DNA from: Ignisphaera sp.
Lineage (GTDB): Archaea > Thermoproteota > Thermoprotei_A > Sulfolobales > Ignisphaeraceae
Length of the DNA stretch: 64,000 nt
NCBI GenBank assembly: GCA_038735125.1
Contig: JAVYNU010000002.1
Span: 1 to 64,000 of the forward strand
Reading direction: 5' to 3'
Below are positions 18,201 to 27,335 of this stretch, piece after piece (within the stretch, counting starts at the first letter, position 1; each line of letters opens with the position of its first letter). A model generated the notes under the pieces. That model saw nothing but the letters and a program-made list of their open reading frames with translations. It was not told the origin of the DNA and made no database searches. A program made the translations under genes and the position numbers.

Positions 18201-18587
18201 ATGAGTAAAAGAAACATTATTTTGAATGAAAACCTCGCAGAAAAGCTTTCAATAGCTTCGAAGAGGCTTGGCATAGACGTAGACACACTTGTTAACAGAG
18301 TTTTGGATGAGTGGGTTAAGAATAATAAGAAGCTTGTGGTATCATTTGACGATGTATTGAATGAATATGAAGCCAGTTTAAGTGGATACTCTGACAAAAC
18401 TAAGAAGACAAAGATTAGGGTTGTAAAAGGATTTGTAGAGTGGTGTGAGGCTAATGGCTTTGAGCCGAGCGAGGAGGTTTTGGAAAAGTATGTTAGCGAC
18501 ATCTCATCCAAGTACTCCCAGTCGTATGTTCAACATGCTAGGTCGGCAATCAAAGACTTTGTTAATTGGTATAAAGAGAGATTTTAG
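18201..18587 (+). CDS. Ribbon-helix-helix fused to a phage-integrase-type core-binding domain
   Basis: In 128 residues, the first 45 look like a ribbon-helix-helix DNA-binding domain (short strand NIILNE followed by two helices). Residues 55-128 look like the SAM-like N-terminal core-binding domain of tyrosine recombinases (VVKGFVEWCEANGFE ... SYVQHARSAIKDFVNWYKE). The catalytic Arg/His/Arg/Tyr domain is absent and the protein ends just after the core-binding domain. A TATA box (TTTTAAATATAT) lies at about 18160-18172. It may be a DNA-binding regulator or a domesticated integrase relic. Its 3' end overlaps the convergent helicase gene by 4 bases. Confidence 0.65.
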   Translation: MSKRNIILNENLAEKLSIASKRLGIDVDTLVNRVLDEWVKNNKKLVVSFDDVLNEYEASLSGYSDKTKKTKIRVVKGFVEWCEANGFEPSEEVLEKYVSDISSKYSQSYVQHARSAIKDFVNWYKERF

Positions 18588-20443
18588 AGTTGTTCATAAA
18601 ACATCTTAACAACTTTTGCAACGTCCTCTAAGCTTTTTGTAACAAATCTTATCCTGAGGCCTAGTCTAGGCGTTATAGAATTTCCGAGGAATCTTCTATC
18701 AGCTAGAATAACTAGTGCATAGTCTTTATCGGATCTTACTGCTCTTCCAACAGCCTGGAGAATTCTAATTGTGGCTTGCTCCCTAAAATAGTCTATGGAT
18801 TCTCCACCGCTCTTCTCAATCTCATTTGCAATAGCGTTTGTATAGTCGTCTGGCTGTGGATAAGGTATGCCAACAACAATCACTGTTTTTATCAGGCTTT
18901 CACCATTGGCCACAATTTCAATACCTTCAGAGAGTCTGCCTCCAGCAACAGCGTTTAGAACAACCTTGTCAAAGCTCTTCACATTTTCGACAATCTCTGA
19001 AAGTGGCTCCGAACCTTCGGAGATCATATTATCGACGTTGGTAACATATCTTAGAATAGACTTCATGACCTCATAGCTTGGGTAAACAGCCATTATAACC
19101 CCCTTTCCAGAGAACCTGTAAACAGTTTCTACGATGTTTGCATATGTTCTATAAACATTCTCGCCTCTAAGCCTATAGCTCGTAGTTGCGCCAGTGAATA
19201 TAACTGCTGTTGTATTCTCCTTGAGAAAGTTTCTAGAGCCAAAATCCTCAACATCAACCCTAATAACGTTTTTAGAGACTCTAACAACATTTCTCAGAAA
19301 CTCGTTTGATGGTGGTGTAGCGCTCATCAACACAATGCCTGCAAACCTCTCAAAGATGTTCCTGAGAAATTCGTAGGATGTGGGCATAGCAGACAACAAA
19401 ATATCTCCACCCAAGCCCCTAGCCAAAAACAGCTCATAATCCTCTTGTACAGCAACATCTGCAAAGTTGGCGACCTTAGATAGAGATGCCACTAGCTTTT
19501 CAACTTTCTCCACATCGGTATCAGAGCCTCTAAGCAATCTAGTCATTGAGTTGAAGACTGTTGCCTCAAGTTTATCAACTAGAGTCTTGTCCAATCCAAT
19601 AATGCTTTTGTCTATATGTTTGTAGCCCCTTGCACCACTTTCTACTGCTAGGGAGCTGAGTTTCTTAAGAAACTCAATTGTATCACTATCTACAGAAAGG
19701 CTCTCAGCCTCTTTAACAGCATCTCTAACACTATTGATGGATATGCTCTCCCCTGCAATACCACCAATATTCAAAAGATTGTGCGCCTCATCAATAACAA
19801 GAACAGCTCTCGAAACATCTTTGTCGCTAAATATAGCGTTCCATATCCTCTCCTTGAATATGTATGGATATGTAGCTACAAAGAGCTGTACATAGTCGAA
19901 TAGGCTTATAGAGGAGAAGTATGGGCAGATGCCAAGATTATCGGCAAGACTCTTTGCGATGCATACATGATCTCTACAGCTAGAAATGGCAGAAGCTACA
20001 ATGGGTTGCGGTAAAGTGTTGGTTCTTGAACGGTATGGGCATTTTCCTTGGATGCTGAGAGCATTGCATATAAACCAGAAGCCCTCAACAGAAATGCTAC
20101 TGTTTCTGACAATTGGACACATCCTCCTAGCGCTATATAGAACAGCGAATCTGAGCCCAAGCAAGCTGACCTCTCTAATAACGGGGTCGATTTCATTTCT
20201 AGTTCTCACAACATATAGAATCTTATCGAAAACATCCTTGTCTAGCAGTATCTTGAGCGAGTATAGGATAGATATAGTCTTGCCAAAACCTGTGGGAGCA
20301 GAGAAAACTAGTACATCCCCCACACCAAATCTGCTAGAAACAAACCTCACAAACTCAGCTTGGCCAGGCCTAGGCCTCTGATATGGAAAATCTCCAAGCT
20401 CTATACAAAACACCGCATCAAAATATGAACACAGAAAACACAA
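18584..20443 (-). CDS. xpd: XPD/Rad3-like DNA helicase
   Basis: This 619-residue superfamily 2 helicase has a Q-motif-like YQRPRPGQ at 21-28, Walker A APTGFGKT at 49-56 and a DEAH box LVIDEAHNLL near 215. Cysteines at about 109, 126, 135 and 173 are placed to ligate the [4Fe-4S] cluster characteristic of XPD-family 5'-3' helicases. The C-terminal lobe has SEGIEI and QAVGRAVRS (motif VI). Expected role: strand separation in nucleotide excision repair or related DNA repair. Length is slightly above that of archaeal XPD. Convergent with the RHH gene. Confidence 0.85.
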   Translation of the reverse strand: MCFLCSYFDAVFCIELGDFPYQRPRPGQAEFVRFVSSRFGVGDVLVFSAPTGFGKTISILYSLKILLDKDVFDKILYVVRTRNEIDPVIREVSLLGLRFAVLYSARRMCPIVRNSSISVEGFWFICNALSIQGKCPYRSRTNTLPQPIVASAISSCRDHVCIAKSLADNLGICPYFSSISLFDYVQLFVATYPYIFKERIWNAIFSDKDVSRAVLVIDEAHNLLNIGGIAGESISINSVRDAVKEAESLSVDSDTIEFLKKLSSLAVESGARGYKHIDKSIIGLDKTLVDKLEATVFNSMTRLLRGSDTDVEKVEKLVASLSKVANFADVAVQEDYELFLARGLGGDILLSAMPTSYEFLRNIFERFAGIVLMSATPPSNEFLRNVVRVSKNVIRVDVEDFGSRNFLKENTTAVIFTGATTSYRLRGENVYRTYANIVETVYRFSGKGVIMAVYPSYEVMKSILRYVTNVDNMISEGSEPLSEIVENVKSFDKVVLNAVAGGRLSEGIEIVANGESLIKTVIVVGIPYPQPDDYTNAIANEIEKSGGESIDYFREQATIRILQAVGRAVRSDKDYALVILADRRFLGNSITPRLGLRIRFVTKSLEDVAKVVKMFYEQL

Positions 20444-20571
20444 TTAAAAGCAGCCACTCCAATAACTGGACACAACATCTCGATTTTTATTCCCAGGCTC
20501 ATGAAGTATAGTATTGAACATTCGGCTGCTTTAATCTGTCAGAAGCTATGGAGATTCTCACAAACTGTCCA

Positions 20572-21567
20572 TCACTTTTGTTCTATGTATGTACATACTG
20601 TTGGCAGAGCCTCTGCTACTATACTCTCTATCTTGTCTATTATGCCATCCAGTTTAGCGTATATGTTTATTGTTGTCGGATATGCTAATAGTGTATAATA
20701 CTCTCTCGCTATTTTGGCTCTCGACCCCTGCAACTCTCCTTTTTCATGATATGCCAAAGCCCTTATGTTTATTTTGAATGGCAGTTTTATCACTATTGTT
20801 GCTACTAATGGTATCGGTTTTGACAGCTCTACCCCTAGTCTTCTACTCAGATAACTGATAACCTCAACGACTTTCTCCACTTCGCTAGCTTTCGACGATA
20901 CATCTACTTTGTTTTGGGTTATCTGCACCCCTAGTCCATGGATCTTTGTTGTTATATACTGCAACTTTCCAATGGATTTGATTTCTGCTCCAAGTGTTTG
21001 TGAAGCATATGCTATGTCTATTTGGTTTCTAAGGGGTTTTGACACCCATCTAACAAGGGTTTTCCCCCTACACCCTCTAATCTCCTGTATAAGTGCATAG
21101 ACAGATGATGTTACTGAAGAACCTTCATAACCTTGAACAACAGACTCTATAGCCTTTATTATCTCTTGAGGCTCTCGACCAATTCTTCTAAAACATCTAT
21201 ATGTAGCCAATCCAGCTAGCCCCGCCAAATCATATGCTCTCGCCTCGTGGACATCTATCTCATCTGCAAGCCTCTTCCTAAGAATCCTCCCTATTATCTG
21301 AGCCCCGTCAGAGCCCCAAATACCACTTAAAACGCTTTCAATCTCAGAGTAGCTAGTGCCACACAAGCTTCTCTTCAGATATAGCTTGAGAAGCTCTACA
21401 AGACCAGGCACAATGCTATTTATAATCCTCTCAACAGCCTCTTCATCAGGACATGCATCAACATTCCACGACACACCATCTGAAAACTCTAGAGGACTCT
21501 CATCGACAACCTCACCAGTCTCAGAATCAACTAAAAAGCCCTCTCTAGTCCTAATTTTCCTGCCCAT
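20572..21567 (-). CDS. Unknown protein with faint TFB-like features
   Basis: I do not recognise the 331-residue protein with confidence. Its N-terminus reads GFLVDSETGEVVDESP, which resembles the end of the zinc ribbon and B-reader of TFB (the archaeal TFIIB), and residues 113-140 (DLAGLAGLATYRCFRRIGRE) resemble a cyclin-fold helix of TFB. The CxxC pairs of a zinc ribbon are absent and the second half does not show a clear second cyclin repeat. It could be a highly divergent TFB-like factor or something unrelated. It is a single gene on its strand, next to the XPD-like gene. Confidence 0.55.
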   Translation of the reverse strand: MGRKIRTREGFLVDSETGEVVDESPLEFSDGVSWNVDACPDEEAVERIINSIVPGLVELLKLYLKRSLCGTSYSEIESVLSGIWGSDGAQIIGRILRKRLADEIDVHEARAYDLAGLAGLATYRCFRRIGREPQEIIKAIESVVQGYEGSSVTSSVYALIQEIRGCRGKTLVRWVSKPLRNQIDIAYASQTLGAEIKSIGKLQYITTKIHGLGVQITQNKVDVSSKASEVEKVVEVISYLSRRLGVELSKPIPLVATIVIKLPFKINIRALAYHEKGELQGSRAKIAREYYTLLAYPTTINIYAKLDGIIDKIESIVAEALPTVCTYIEQK

Positions 21568-21705
21568 TGGATCACACTATCCTCTGCAATCAGAAAACAG
21601 AGTCTTATGCCGAATATAAGCACACTGGTTATTATTGCTCCCTGCGAAAGTTTTATCTAGCCCCCACTGCAATAGAATCCTTCTAAATAAGAGTGTTGAC
21701 ACAGG

Positions 21706-22026
21706 GTGGCAGCTTTGGACGCGGTTATCGTGGAGAGAAACGGTTTTGTAATAGCTATAAAATCTCTTGATGGCGGTGTTAGAGAGGAGGACATTCCGCT
21801 GGTGATCAAAGCGGTTGAGACATTTCTAAACCAGCCGCTGGGGCATGCCACAAGCAGCTTTCCTGGAAATGGGCACAACAACGGCAAAAAGCTGAATGGC
21901 AATGGAGATACAAGAAAAGGTGTTTTATATTCGCCATGGCTTTTGACATGGCTTGCTGAAGCAAATGGCTATAGAGACCATTTCCACGCAGTTCTAAGTG
22001 TTTTTGCAAATAGCAAAAAGCAGTAG
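21706..22026 (+). CDS. Unknown small protein with Gly/Asn linker
   Basis: The 106-residue protein begins at a GTG with CAGG upstream. Residues 1-45 form an alpha/beta-like segment, residues 52-70 are a Gly/Asn/Lys-rich flexible linker, and the rest is helical. It has no known motif. A TATA-like TTCTAAATAA lies 20 bases upstream, so the mRNA may be nearly leaderless. The gap to the next gene (22027-22206) is AT-rich with no gene seen. Confidence 0.5.
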   Translation: MAALDAVIVERNGFVIAIKSLDGGVREEDIPLVIKAVETFLNQPLGHATSSFPGNGHNNGKKLNGNGDTRKGVLYSPWLLTWLAEANGYRDHFHAVLSVFANSKKQ

Positions 22027-22206
22027 TCTTGTTTGTTTTCCATATTAATGCAATAATATAGAAATTTGCAGAGGTTTTTATTTTGGCATAGACCACAAGC
22101 TGTCTAGATGCAGAGCCCTTTAATATGTAAATAATCTATGTAAAACATTTTGTTTCCACCGTGAAATGCTTGTTCAAAAATTTAGTTTAGTGTTGCACAA
22201 TTTCAA

Positions 22207-24219
22207 TTAGATTTGGGTTTTTATGAATCTTAGTGCTATTGCTATGGCTATTATAGCTAATACCACTATTGCAAGGGTTATTATGTTGAATTTTTCCGAT
22301 GTAGTGGGTATGGCACTTTGTGTGACTGTGTATGGTGTTTGATATGTGTATACCTGTGTTTGTGTTGTGGTAACAGTTCTCTCTATTGTTACATAGCTAT
22401 AGACTATGCATGTACCCAAACTCTGCTCAGCTCCCTTTGTTTGTGTAGCAGTTGTAGTGGGCTGAGCTAGTTGTTGTGCTGTCTCTATCTCTAGTATATT
22501 GTATATCGAAAGAAGCATTGAAAGCCTTGCCAAACTATATATCCTTGTCCCGATGTCTCCAGTTGAGCTAAGCTCTAAGAGTAGTGGCACATCAATAGGT
22601 ATTATATCGTCTAGTTTTGTGAGCAGAATCTCGACGGTGCTGTTCAATGCTTCTATAGATGAGTTCATATTCTCCATAAACATTGATAGTAGTGTTAGAT
22701 ACGTGTATCCTATGGAGCTTATTCCAAGGGCTATTCTCTCAATAGATGTATTCACAGTCGACATTATGATATATCTAGCTTGAGCCTCTGAGAATATGCT
22801 TTGAGGTATCGATACAGATGACGAAAACGCTATGATGTAGCTGTATATATTTTGTGCAAGTGCGGATATGACTGTCGCTAAAGAGTCTAGGTCTACCGGC
22901 TTTATGTAAACATTTGTCGATATATTCAAGCCTGTTAGGTTCTGCCAGAACATGGCTGTGTAGAGTCTTGCTGAGGCAAGTGCGAGATACTGTGTAGAGG
23001 TGTCTACATACCCTGTTGAAAGGCTGTTGTTCAGATATATATATGCCTCGTATAGTCTATCAAGAGTGTTTAAAATTGTTGACAGTTGTGATAGATCTAT
23101 TGTCTTTCTAGAGATAGACACAACATACGCTATATCTTTGTATATCTGGTTCCTGAGACTATCTGCAACACTTGGCACATAGCTGCTATTCAAAAAGGCA
23201 TTTAGTAGGTAAAGCCTCCAATATGCATAGATGAGTGCTTGGAAATATGAAGAGGCTGCTGAGTATAGCTGTCCCTGGCTTTCCAAAGCCTTTCCACTAG
23301 CGATATACCCGTTTAGGTTACTGTCTATACTACTCAAAAGCTGGCGAACATAGTAGTTGCTAATCCTTGGCTCTAAAGCCTTGCTTTCATCAACTGTTCT
23401 ATTGATCTCTTTCTTAATATCTGTAATCATATTCTCTAGTTGTGGTTTTAGAGCATCGTATATCTCGCTGATTTTATTTTCATAGCCTCCGACTGTATAT
23501 GAGAACAGCCCATTTGTGAATATATGGAGAGCCTCATAGACATTTGCAACAGGTTTAACAACAACGCCTAGCCTAGCACCATAGGAGACGAGATCAACAG
23601 TCTGTGTGACAGTTCTATAGACAGTCATAGGACCTATTCTCTGGGCCACTACAGTGTATATAACATCTGTTGTCTGTCCATAGGGAACTAGAAACACCTT
23701 CGCACCTCTCGACGCAGCAGCGCCAAGCTTATAGTAAACTCCTCCAACAGGTCCAATACTACCATCAGGCATTATCATACCCGTCATAACAACACTCTCA
23801 TTTAGTGGAAGCCTCAGTAACGCGGCTGCAAAGGCAACAGCTGTTACGCCGCTAGCGCTTGGCCCTCCGATTATGGGTGAGTCGGACTTTATAGAAGCGA
23901 AATAATCACAACTCCAGAAGCTCTTATTCGCAACGGCACTAGCAACAATTGCAGCAACTCTTGTGGATGCCTGCAAATCTATTTCTGACAGCGGATATGT
24001 CTCGACATACACATGTCCTTGGCCAGGGCAAACAACTCTCACGTAGAGATCCGCAGCAACACCTATATACGAATTGTTTGGAAGTTGCGAAACAGCCACT
24101 ATAGTAACATGTCTAGACTCGTCGACTGTATACCCCTGTGAAAAAGCTGTATACAGCCATAGTACAACTGTTAATGTAAGCGCTATTGCCATTATGTTAC
24201 ATATTTTACTAAAAACCAT
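22207..24219 (-). CDS. Exported Lon-like serine protease (S16 domain without ATPase)
   Basis: The 670-residue protein starts with a signal peptide or signal anchor (residues 8-28). An S16 (Lon) protease domain follows: catalytic Ser in GGPSASGV (S121) and Lys in GGVYYKLGAAASRG (K164). No AAA+ module is present. Residues 230-570 are an alpha-helical extracellular region, followed by a Thr/Gln-rich stalk and a C-terminal membrane helix ending in a basic tail. The domain order implies proteolysis outside the membrane, unlike the cytoplasm-facing archaeal LonB. The ATG at 24219 is chosen because the signal peptide follows it directly and a TATA box lies about 55 bases upstream. Confidence 0.75.
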   Translation of the reverse strand: MVFSKICNIMAIALTLTVVLWLYTAFSQGYTVDESRHVTIVAVSQLPNNSYIGVAADLYVRVVCPGQGHVYVETYPLSEIDLQASTRVAAIVASAVANKSFWSCDYFASIKSDSPIIGGPSASGVTAVAFAAALLRLPLNESVVMTGMIMPDGSIGPVGGVYYKLGAAASRGAKVFLVPYGQTTDVIYTVVAQRIGPMTVYRTVTQTVDLVSYGARLGVVVKPVANVYEALHIFTNGLFSYTVGGYENKISEIYDALKPQLENMITDIKKEINRTVDESKALEPRISNYYVRQLLSSIDSNLNGYIASGKALESQGQLYSAASSYFQALIYAYWRLYLLNAFLNSSYVPSVADSLRNQIYKDIAYVVSISRKTIDLSQLSTILNTLDRLYEAYIYLNNSLSTGYVDTSTQYLALASARLYTAMFWQNLTGLNISTNVYIKPVDLDSLATVISALAQNIYSYIIAFSSSVSIPQSIFSEAQARYIIMSTVNTSIERIALGISSIGYTYLTLLSMFMENMNSSIEALNSTVEILLTKLDDIIPIDVPLLLELSSTGDIGTRIYSLARLSMLLSIYNILEIETAQQLAQPTTTATQTKGAEQSLGTCIVYSYVTIERTVTTTQTQVYTYQTPYTVTQSAIPTTSEKFNIITLAIVVLAIIAIAIALRFIKTQI

Positions 24220-24269
24220 TTTATTACCCCATGCATCTAGGACGTAACCAGGATATCTCAATGTTATAC

Positions 24270-24280
24270 AATTAAAAAGT
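24270..24280 (-). promoter_or_regulatory. TATA box of the exported Lon-like protease gene
   Basis: On the minus strand this reads ACTTTTTAATT, a strong archaeal TATA element. Initiation about 25 bases downstream leaves a leader of roughly 25 bases, with GGGGTAA before the ATG at 24219. Confidence 0.5.
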
Positions 24281-24368
24281 TTTTTGTGGAACAGCTCTTC
24301 CAATATGATGAAACATAATGGTTTGCAATAGAATTTGATCAAGCTGAAACATTTAGTACTTGATTTTT

Positions 24369-24818
24369 TTATAGATTCTCAAGAACATTAATAACCTTGT
24401 CTATTGTATCATCAATTCCTTTGAGCATCGCCTTTAGATATTGTGGAGGCAGAGACTGTGAAAACTCTTTTAACAGCTTTGCGCTCTGTACCAAATTTCT
24501 GAACGCCATTGATGCCTCGAGGGAGAGATTTTGTAGATGCTCGTCGATGTCGCTTCTCGCCAGCTTTACCTCCTCAGTCATAATGCTATCACCAATGATT
24601 CTTCTAAGAGTTTGTATAACTTTGTCGAGTTTAAGCATGGTCATTGAGAATGTGTCGTAGAGTTCTCTGAGCCTCCTATCAGCGATATTGTAAAATGATT
24701 CAACCATTTCTTTTCTCACACTCAAGAGGATCGCGTATGCTGCTAAAGCCTCTTCCCTACTCATCTCTGAGGCGCTTTTCCTTCTAATTCTCGTTAAAAC
24801 ATCTTTGAGAAACGCCAT
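24369..24818 (-). CDS. All-helical unknown protein
   Basis: This 149-residue protein is almost entirely alpha-helical and charged, with a basic N-terminus (FLKDVLTRIRRKSAS) and long amphipathic helices. The basic first helix followed by long helices is loosely reminiscent of ESCRT-III/CdvB-type proteins, but it is shorter and has no MIM motif I can identify, so I leave it unassigned. It is divergent from the zinc-finger gene and upstream, on the same strand, of the Lon-like protease. Confidence 0.6.
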   Translation of the reverse strand: MAFLKDVLTRIRRKSASEMSREEALAAYAILLSVRKEMVESFYNIADRRLRELYDTFSMTMLKLDKVIQTLRRIIGDSIMTEEVKLARSDIDEHLQNLSLEASMAFRNLVQSAKLLKEFSQSLPPQYLKAMLKGIDDTIDKVINVLENL

Positions 24819-24896
24819 TTATGCTCACATATTTCGATGATTTCAGAAAAGGTTTTAAATATTTGGTAGATAAGTGTATACAGTAGTGGTGTGTTT

Positions 24897-25160
24897 ATGG
24901 CTTTAAAGAGTAGAGACAGAGACAAGGTCATCAGATCTATTGCGAGGTGGCTTGCTGGGCTAGAACCTCTCTTTGGCTCTAACCACTACTTCGAGAGGTA
25001 TTCAACAGCTAAGAAAGCTATTGAGAAGTTGTCGCCCTATAGGGGTCTTCTCATATGTCCATTCTGCAAAAAAAGATTTTTAAGGGCTTCTGCGTTTGTT
25101 ACACACATTCTTAAAGCGCATGACAAGGAGCTTGAAGAGCTTATAGATACCGGGGCTTAA
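24897..25160 (+). CDS. Small C2H2 zinc-finger protein
   Basis: The 87-residue protein has a basic helical N-terminus and one classical C2H2 finger, CPFCKKRFLRASAFVTHILK followed by AH, with spacing C-2-C-12-H-4-H. Such single-finger proteins occur in Crenarchaeota and their viruses as likely DNA-binding regulators. A TATA box (TTTTAAATATTT, about 24853-24864) and GGTG before the ATG at 24897 support this start. It shares a short divergent promoter region with the helical gene on the other strand. Confidence 0.75.
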   Translation: MALKSRDRDKVIRSIARWLAGLEPLFGSNHYFERYSTAKKAIEKLSPYRGLLICPFCKKRFLRASAFVTHILKAHDKELEELIDTGA

Positions 25161-25206
25161 CAAAAACATTGCTGCATAGTAACATCCGATTTGGAGAGAT
25201 GTAGTC

Positions 25207-26178
25207 ATGATTGTAAAGACAGTCTTTCCACACTCAAGAATAGACATTGAAGAGATTTATACTAGATATCCAATGGAGAGATTAGATAGTCAAATAATAC
25301 TGGATTTTATCAATAATAGGGCAAGGACAATTCCAGTTGATGCTTCATCGGCTTTATCAAAACTTGTAAAAGGAGATTTGAAGGGCTTTGTCGAGGCTTT
25401 TATAGACACTACTGTATGTACAGAGATCATATCTCTTTGTAGAGATCGCGGACCAAGAATAAAATGTGGAATAAGCTTTGACGAGAATGGGATTGAAATA
25501 TACTCTGAATGTTTTGACCCAGAACTCTTTTCGCATATCATATTAGGAGACATTTCAATGTTGTTGCATGTCATCAGTGGCTACAGAGACTTTGTTAGAT
25601 TTAAAAGTATCATAATACCAAATAAGCTTCTAACACAAGATGTAATAGCAGCTATGGAAAATGGTGCATTGAAAAATAAGCTACGAGCAAATATGGCTGT
25701 ACCTGAAGGGGGTGTTGCAAAAAAATTCTACGAAGAACTTACTAGCGGTGATCTGGAGTATTCAGAAGCGATATTGATGATTCCATGCCCTAGCGATTCA
25801 CTGATAGATGTCCTCGCTAATCTCATGGAAAGCGCGGCGAAGAACCATAGAAGGATTTACATAACTACATTGCCCCCATCGCAGGAGAACTCATCTTTTT
25901 GCAAAACCCAGTACAAAGATCACCTATTGCTGTATATACAGCTAATTGAGGAGGCAAAAAGATATGGATTCTTTGTGTGCGATAGCGAGGTTGTTAGCCT
26001 CGGTGCTATAATTGATAGATCGTGGTATCTAATATCAAATGATTTTGCATACTATGAAGAAACATTTTTAGCTCCACTATCAGATTTGAAGTATGCTAAC
26101 GACTATGCAGTATATATACTAAAGCATTGTTTATGTTCAAACAATCTATTGAGGGAGGATAGGAAGGTAATTAAGTAG
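25207..26178 (+). CDS. Unknown protein, about 320 residues
   Basis: The 323-residue protein is of mixed alpha/beta composition with about nine cysteines, several of them in the C-terminal half (CPSD, FCKTQ, CLCSNN). No signal peptide or membrane helix. No family recognised; the segment ILMIPCPSDSLIDVLANLME looks like a Rossmann-type strand-loop-helix. Preceded by GGAGAG shortly before the ATG. It is convergent with the radical SAM gene with only 3 bases between them. Confidence 0.6.
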   Translation: MIVKTVFPHSRIDIEEIYTRYPMERLDSQIILDFINNRARTIPVDASSALSKLVKGDLKGFVEAFIDTTVCTEIISLCRDRGPRIKCGISFDENGIEIYSECFDPELFSHIILGDISMLLHVISGYRDFVRFKSIIIPNKLLTQDVIAAMENGALKNKLRANMAVPEGGVAKKFYEELTSGDLEYSEAILMIPCPSDSLIDVLANLMESAAKNHRRIYITTLPPSQENSSFCKTQYKDHLLLYIQLIEEAKRYGFFVCDSEVVSLGAIIDRSWYLISNDFAYYEETFLAPLSDLKYANDYAVYILKHCLCSNNLLREDRKVIK

Positions 26179-26181
26179 ATA

Positions 26182-27318
26182 CTAGCACTTTACTCTTTTT
26201 AGAGAAACCCTAAGTCTAGTAACTATAGAAATGTGCCAAACAACTTCTCTAGAAACTTCTCCACTATCTCTACAAAACTCTATAAAAATCTTATTTTCAT
26301 TAAAGCGAATATTGAATCTCTTAACTCCTCTAAACTCTAGGTAATCGCCTACATCATTTTCAGATATACTCTCCCTCTTACTTGGGTCTCCACATGGTCC
26401 TAAATAGCACATGTTACAGAATTGGTTATGGGAAGCAATGTTTACTGAACATGCTGATGGATATACTCTATAACCCATATCGCGTGCCATTGAAACAAGC
26501 TTTTTCTTTATATCGGATTCCTTTACTGTTACCTGGTCTCCTCTACCCCTAAACCATCTTGGAATCCTAGGCAAAATCTCATTTATGTTCACGCCCCTAG
26601 TCTCTAAACTCTTCAAGATCCTCTCTGTTACCCTCAGAGAGCCGAAGACAACATCTCTAACCCCAAAATCCAAAGCCTTTGCAAGCATCTTTTTACCTTC
26701 TCTATCCGTCACACTAGGTATTATTGGCCTCACAAACAATGCAACATTCAGACCATTTTTAATAGCTATCGAGGCTCCTTCAAGTCTTTTGACTGGATCT
26801 GGAGCTCTTGGCTCCAGCTCTTTACTCTTATTAAGCGTGGTTATGGATAGAAGTATGCTTATATCAGGCTCTACACTCTTGAGTTGTTTAGCCAAGTTCT
26901 CATCTATAAAACTCTTTGTTGATACTTGGCTAAGCGGCTTAAGCCACCTACCGACTTCTTCAATGTACTCTACTGCAAGATCTCTCGTCGTAGAGTGGAA
27001 AGGCTCTGTAACAGAGCCGTAGGCAAGGAGAGACTTTTCTGGTAGCACATAAGGGTTCAAGGCTATGGCATAAGCCATTTCAAGAGACTTTAGAGGATAT
27101 GGCTTAACCCTTCCAGGAAACCCCATATCATATATGTAGCAATACGCACATGCATAGTCACAACCAACACCTGTGTGGATTGTCAATCCACATGGTCTGG
27201 GAGCTCTCTTGCTATGGCTATCCAAAGATGCTTTTCTAGCACTATTCTCGCCAATCAATTTTTCTAGCTCCTTTACAATCTGAAGCTTCTTTTCATACAA
27301 TTCAGTTATTCTCCCCAT
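26182..27318 (-). CDS. Radical SAM protein, spore-photoproduct-lyase-like (COG1533 type)
   Basis: The 378-residue protein carries the radical SAM motif CDYACAYC (CxxxCxxC, about residues 53-60) after HTGVG, as in the SplB-like COG1533 family. A second Cys-rich site near the C-terminus, CNMCYLGPCGDP, may hold another cluster or a metal. The family includes DNA-repair lyases and many uncharacterised archaeal enzymes; the substrate is unknown. The ATG at 27318 is chosen; a TTG at 27345 would overlap the upstream DUF429 gene. Last gene of the minus-strand cluster running from 29285. Confidence 0.75.
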   Translation of the reverse strand: MGRITELYEKKLQIVKELEKLIGENSARKASLDSHSKRAPRPCGLTIHTGVGCDYACAYCYIYDMGFPGRVKPYPLKSLEMAYAIALNPYVLPEKSLLAYGSVTEPFHSTTRDLAVEYIEEVGRWLKPLSQVSTKSFIDENLAKQLKSVEPDISILLSITTLNKSKELEPRAPDPVKRLEGASIAIKNGLNVALFVRPIIPSVTDREGKKMLAKALDFGVRDVVFGSLRVTERILKSLETRGVNINEILPRIPRWFRGRGDQVTVKESDIKKKLVSMARDMGYRVYPSACSVNIASHNQFCNMCYLGPCGDPSKRESISENDVGDYLEFRGVKRFNIRFNENKIFIEFCRDSGEVSREVVWHISIVTRLRVSLKRVKC

Positions 27319-27335
27319 AAAATACACCAAATATG

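Noticed and set aside
24369-24818. ESCRT-III/CdvB paralogue
   Set aside because: Basic first helix and helical nature fit loosely, but length is short and no family signature is visible, so it is left as unknown.
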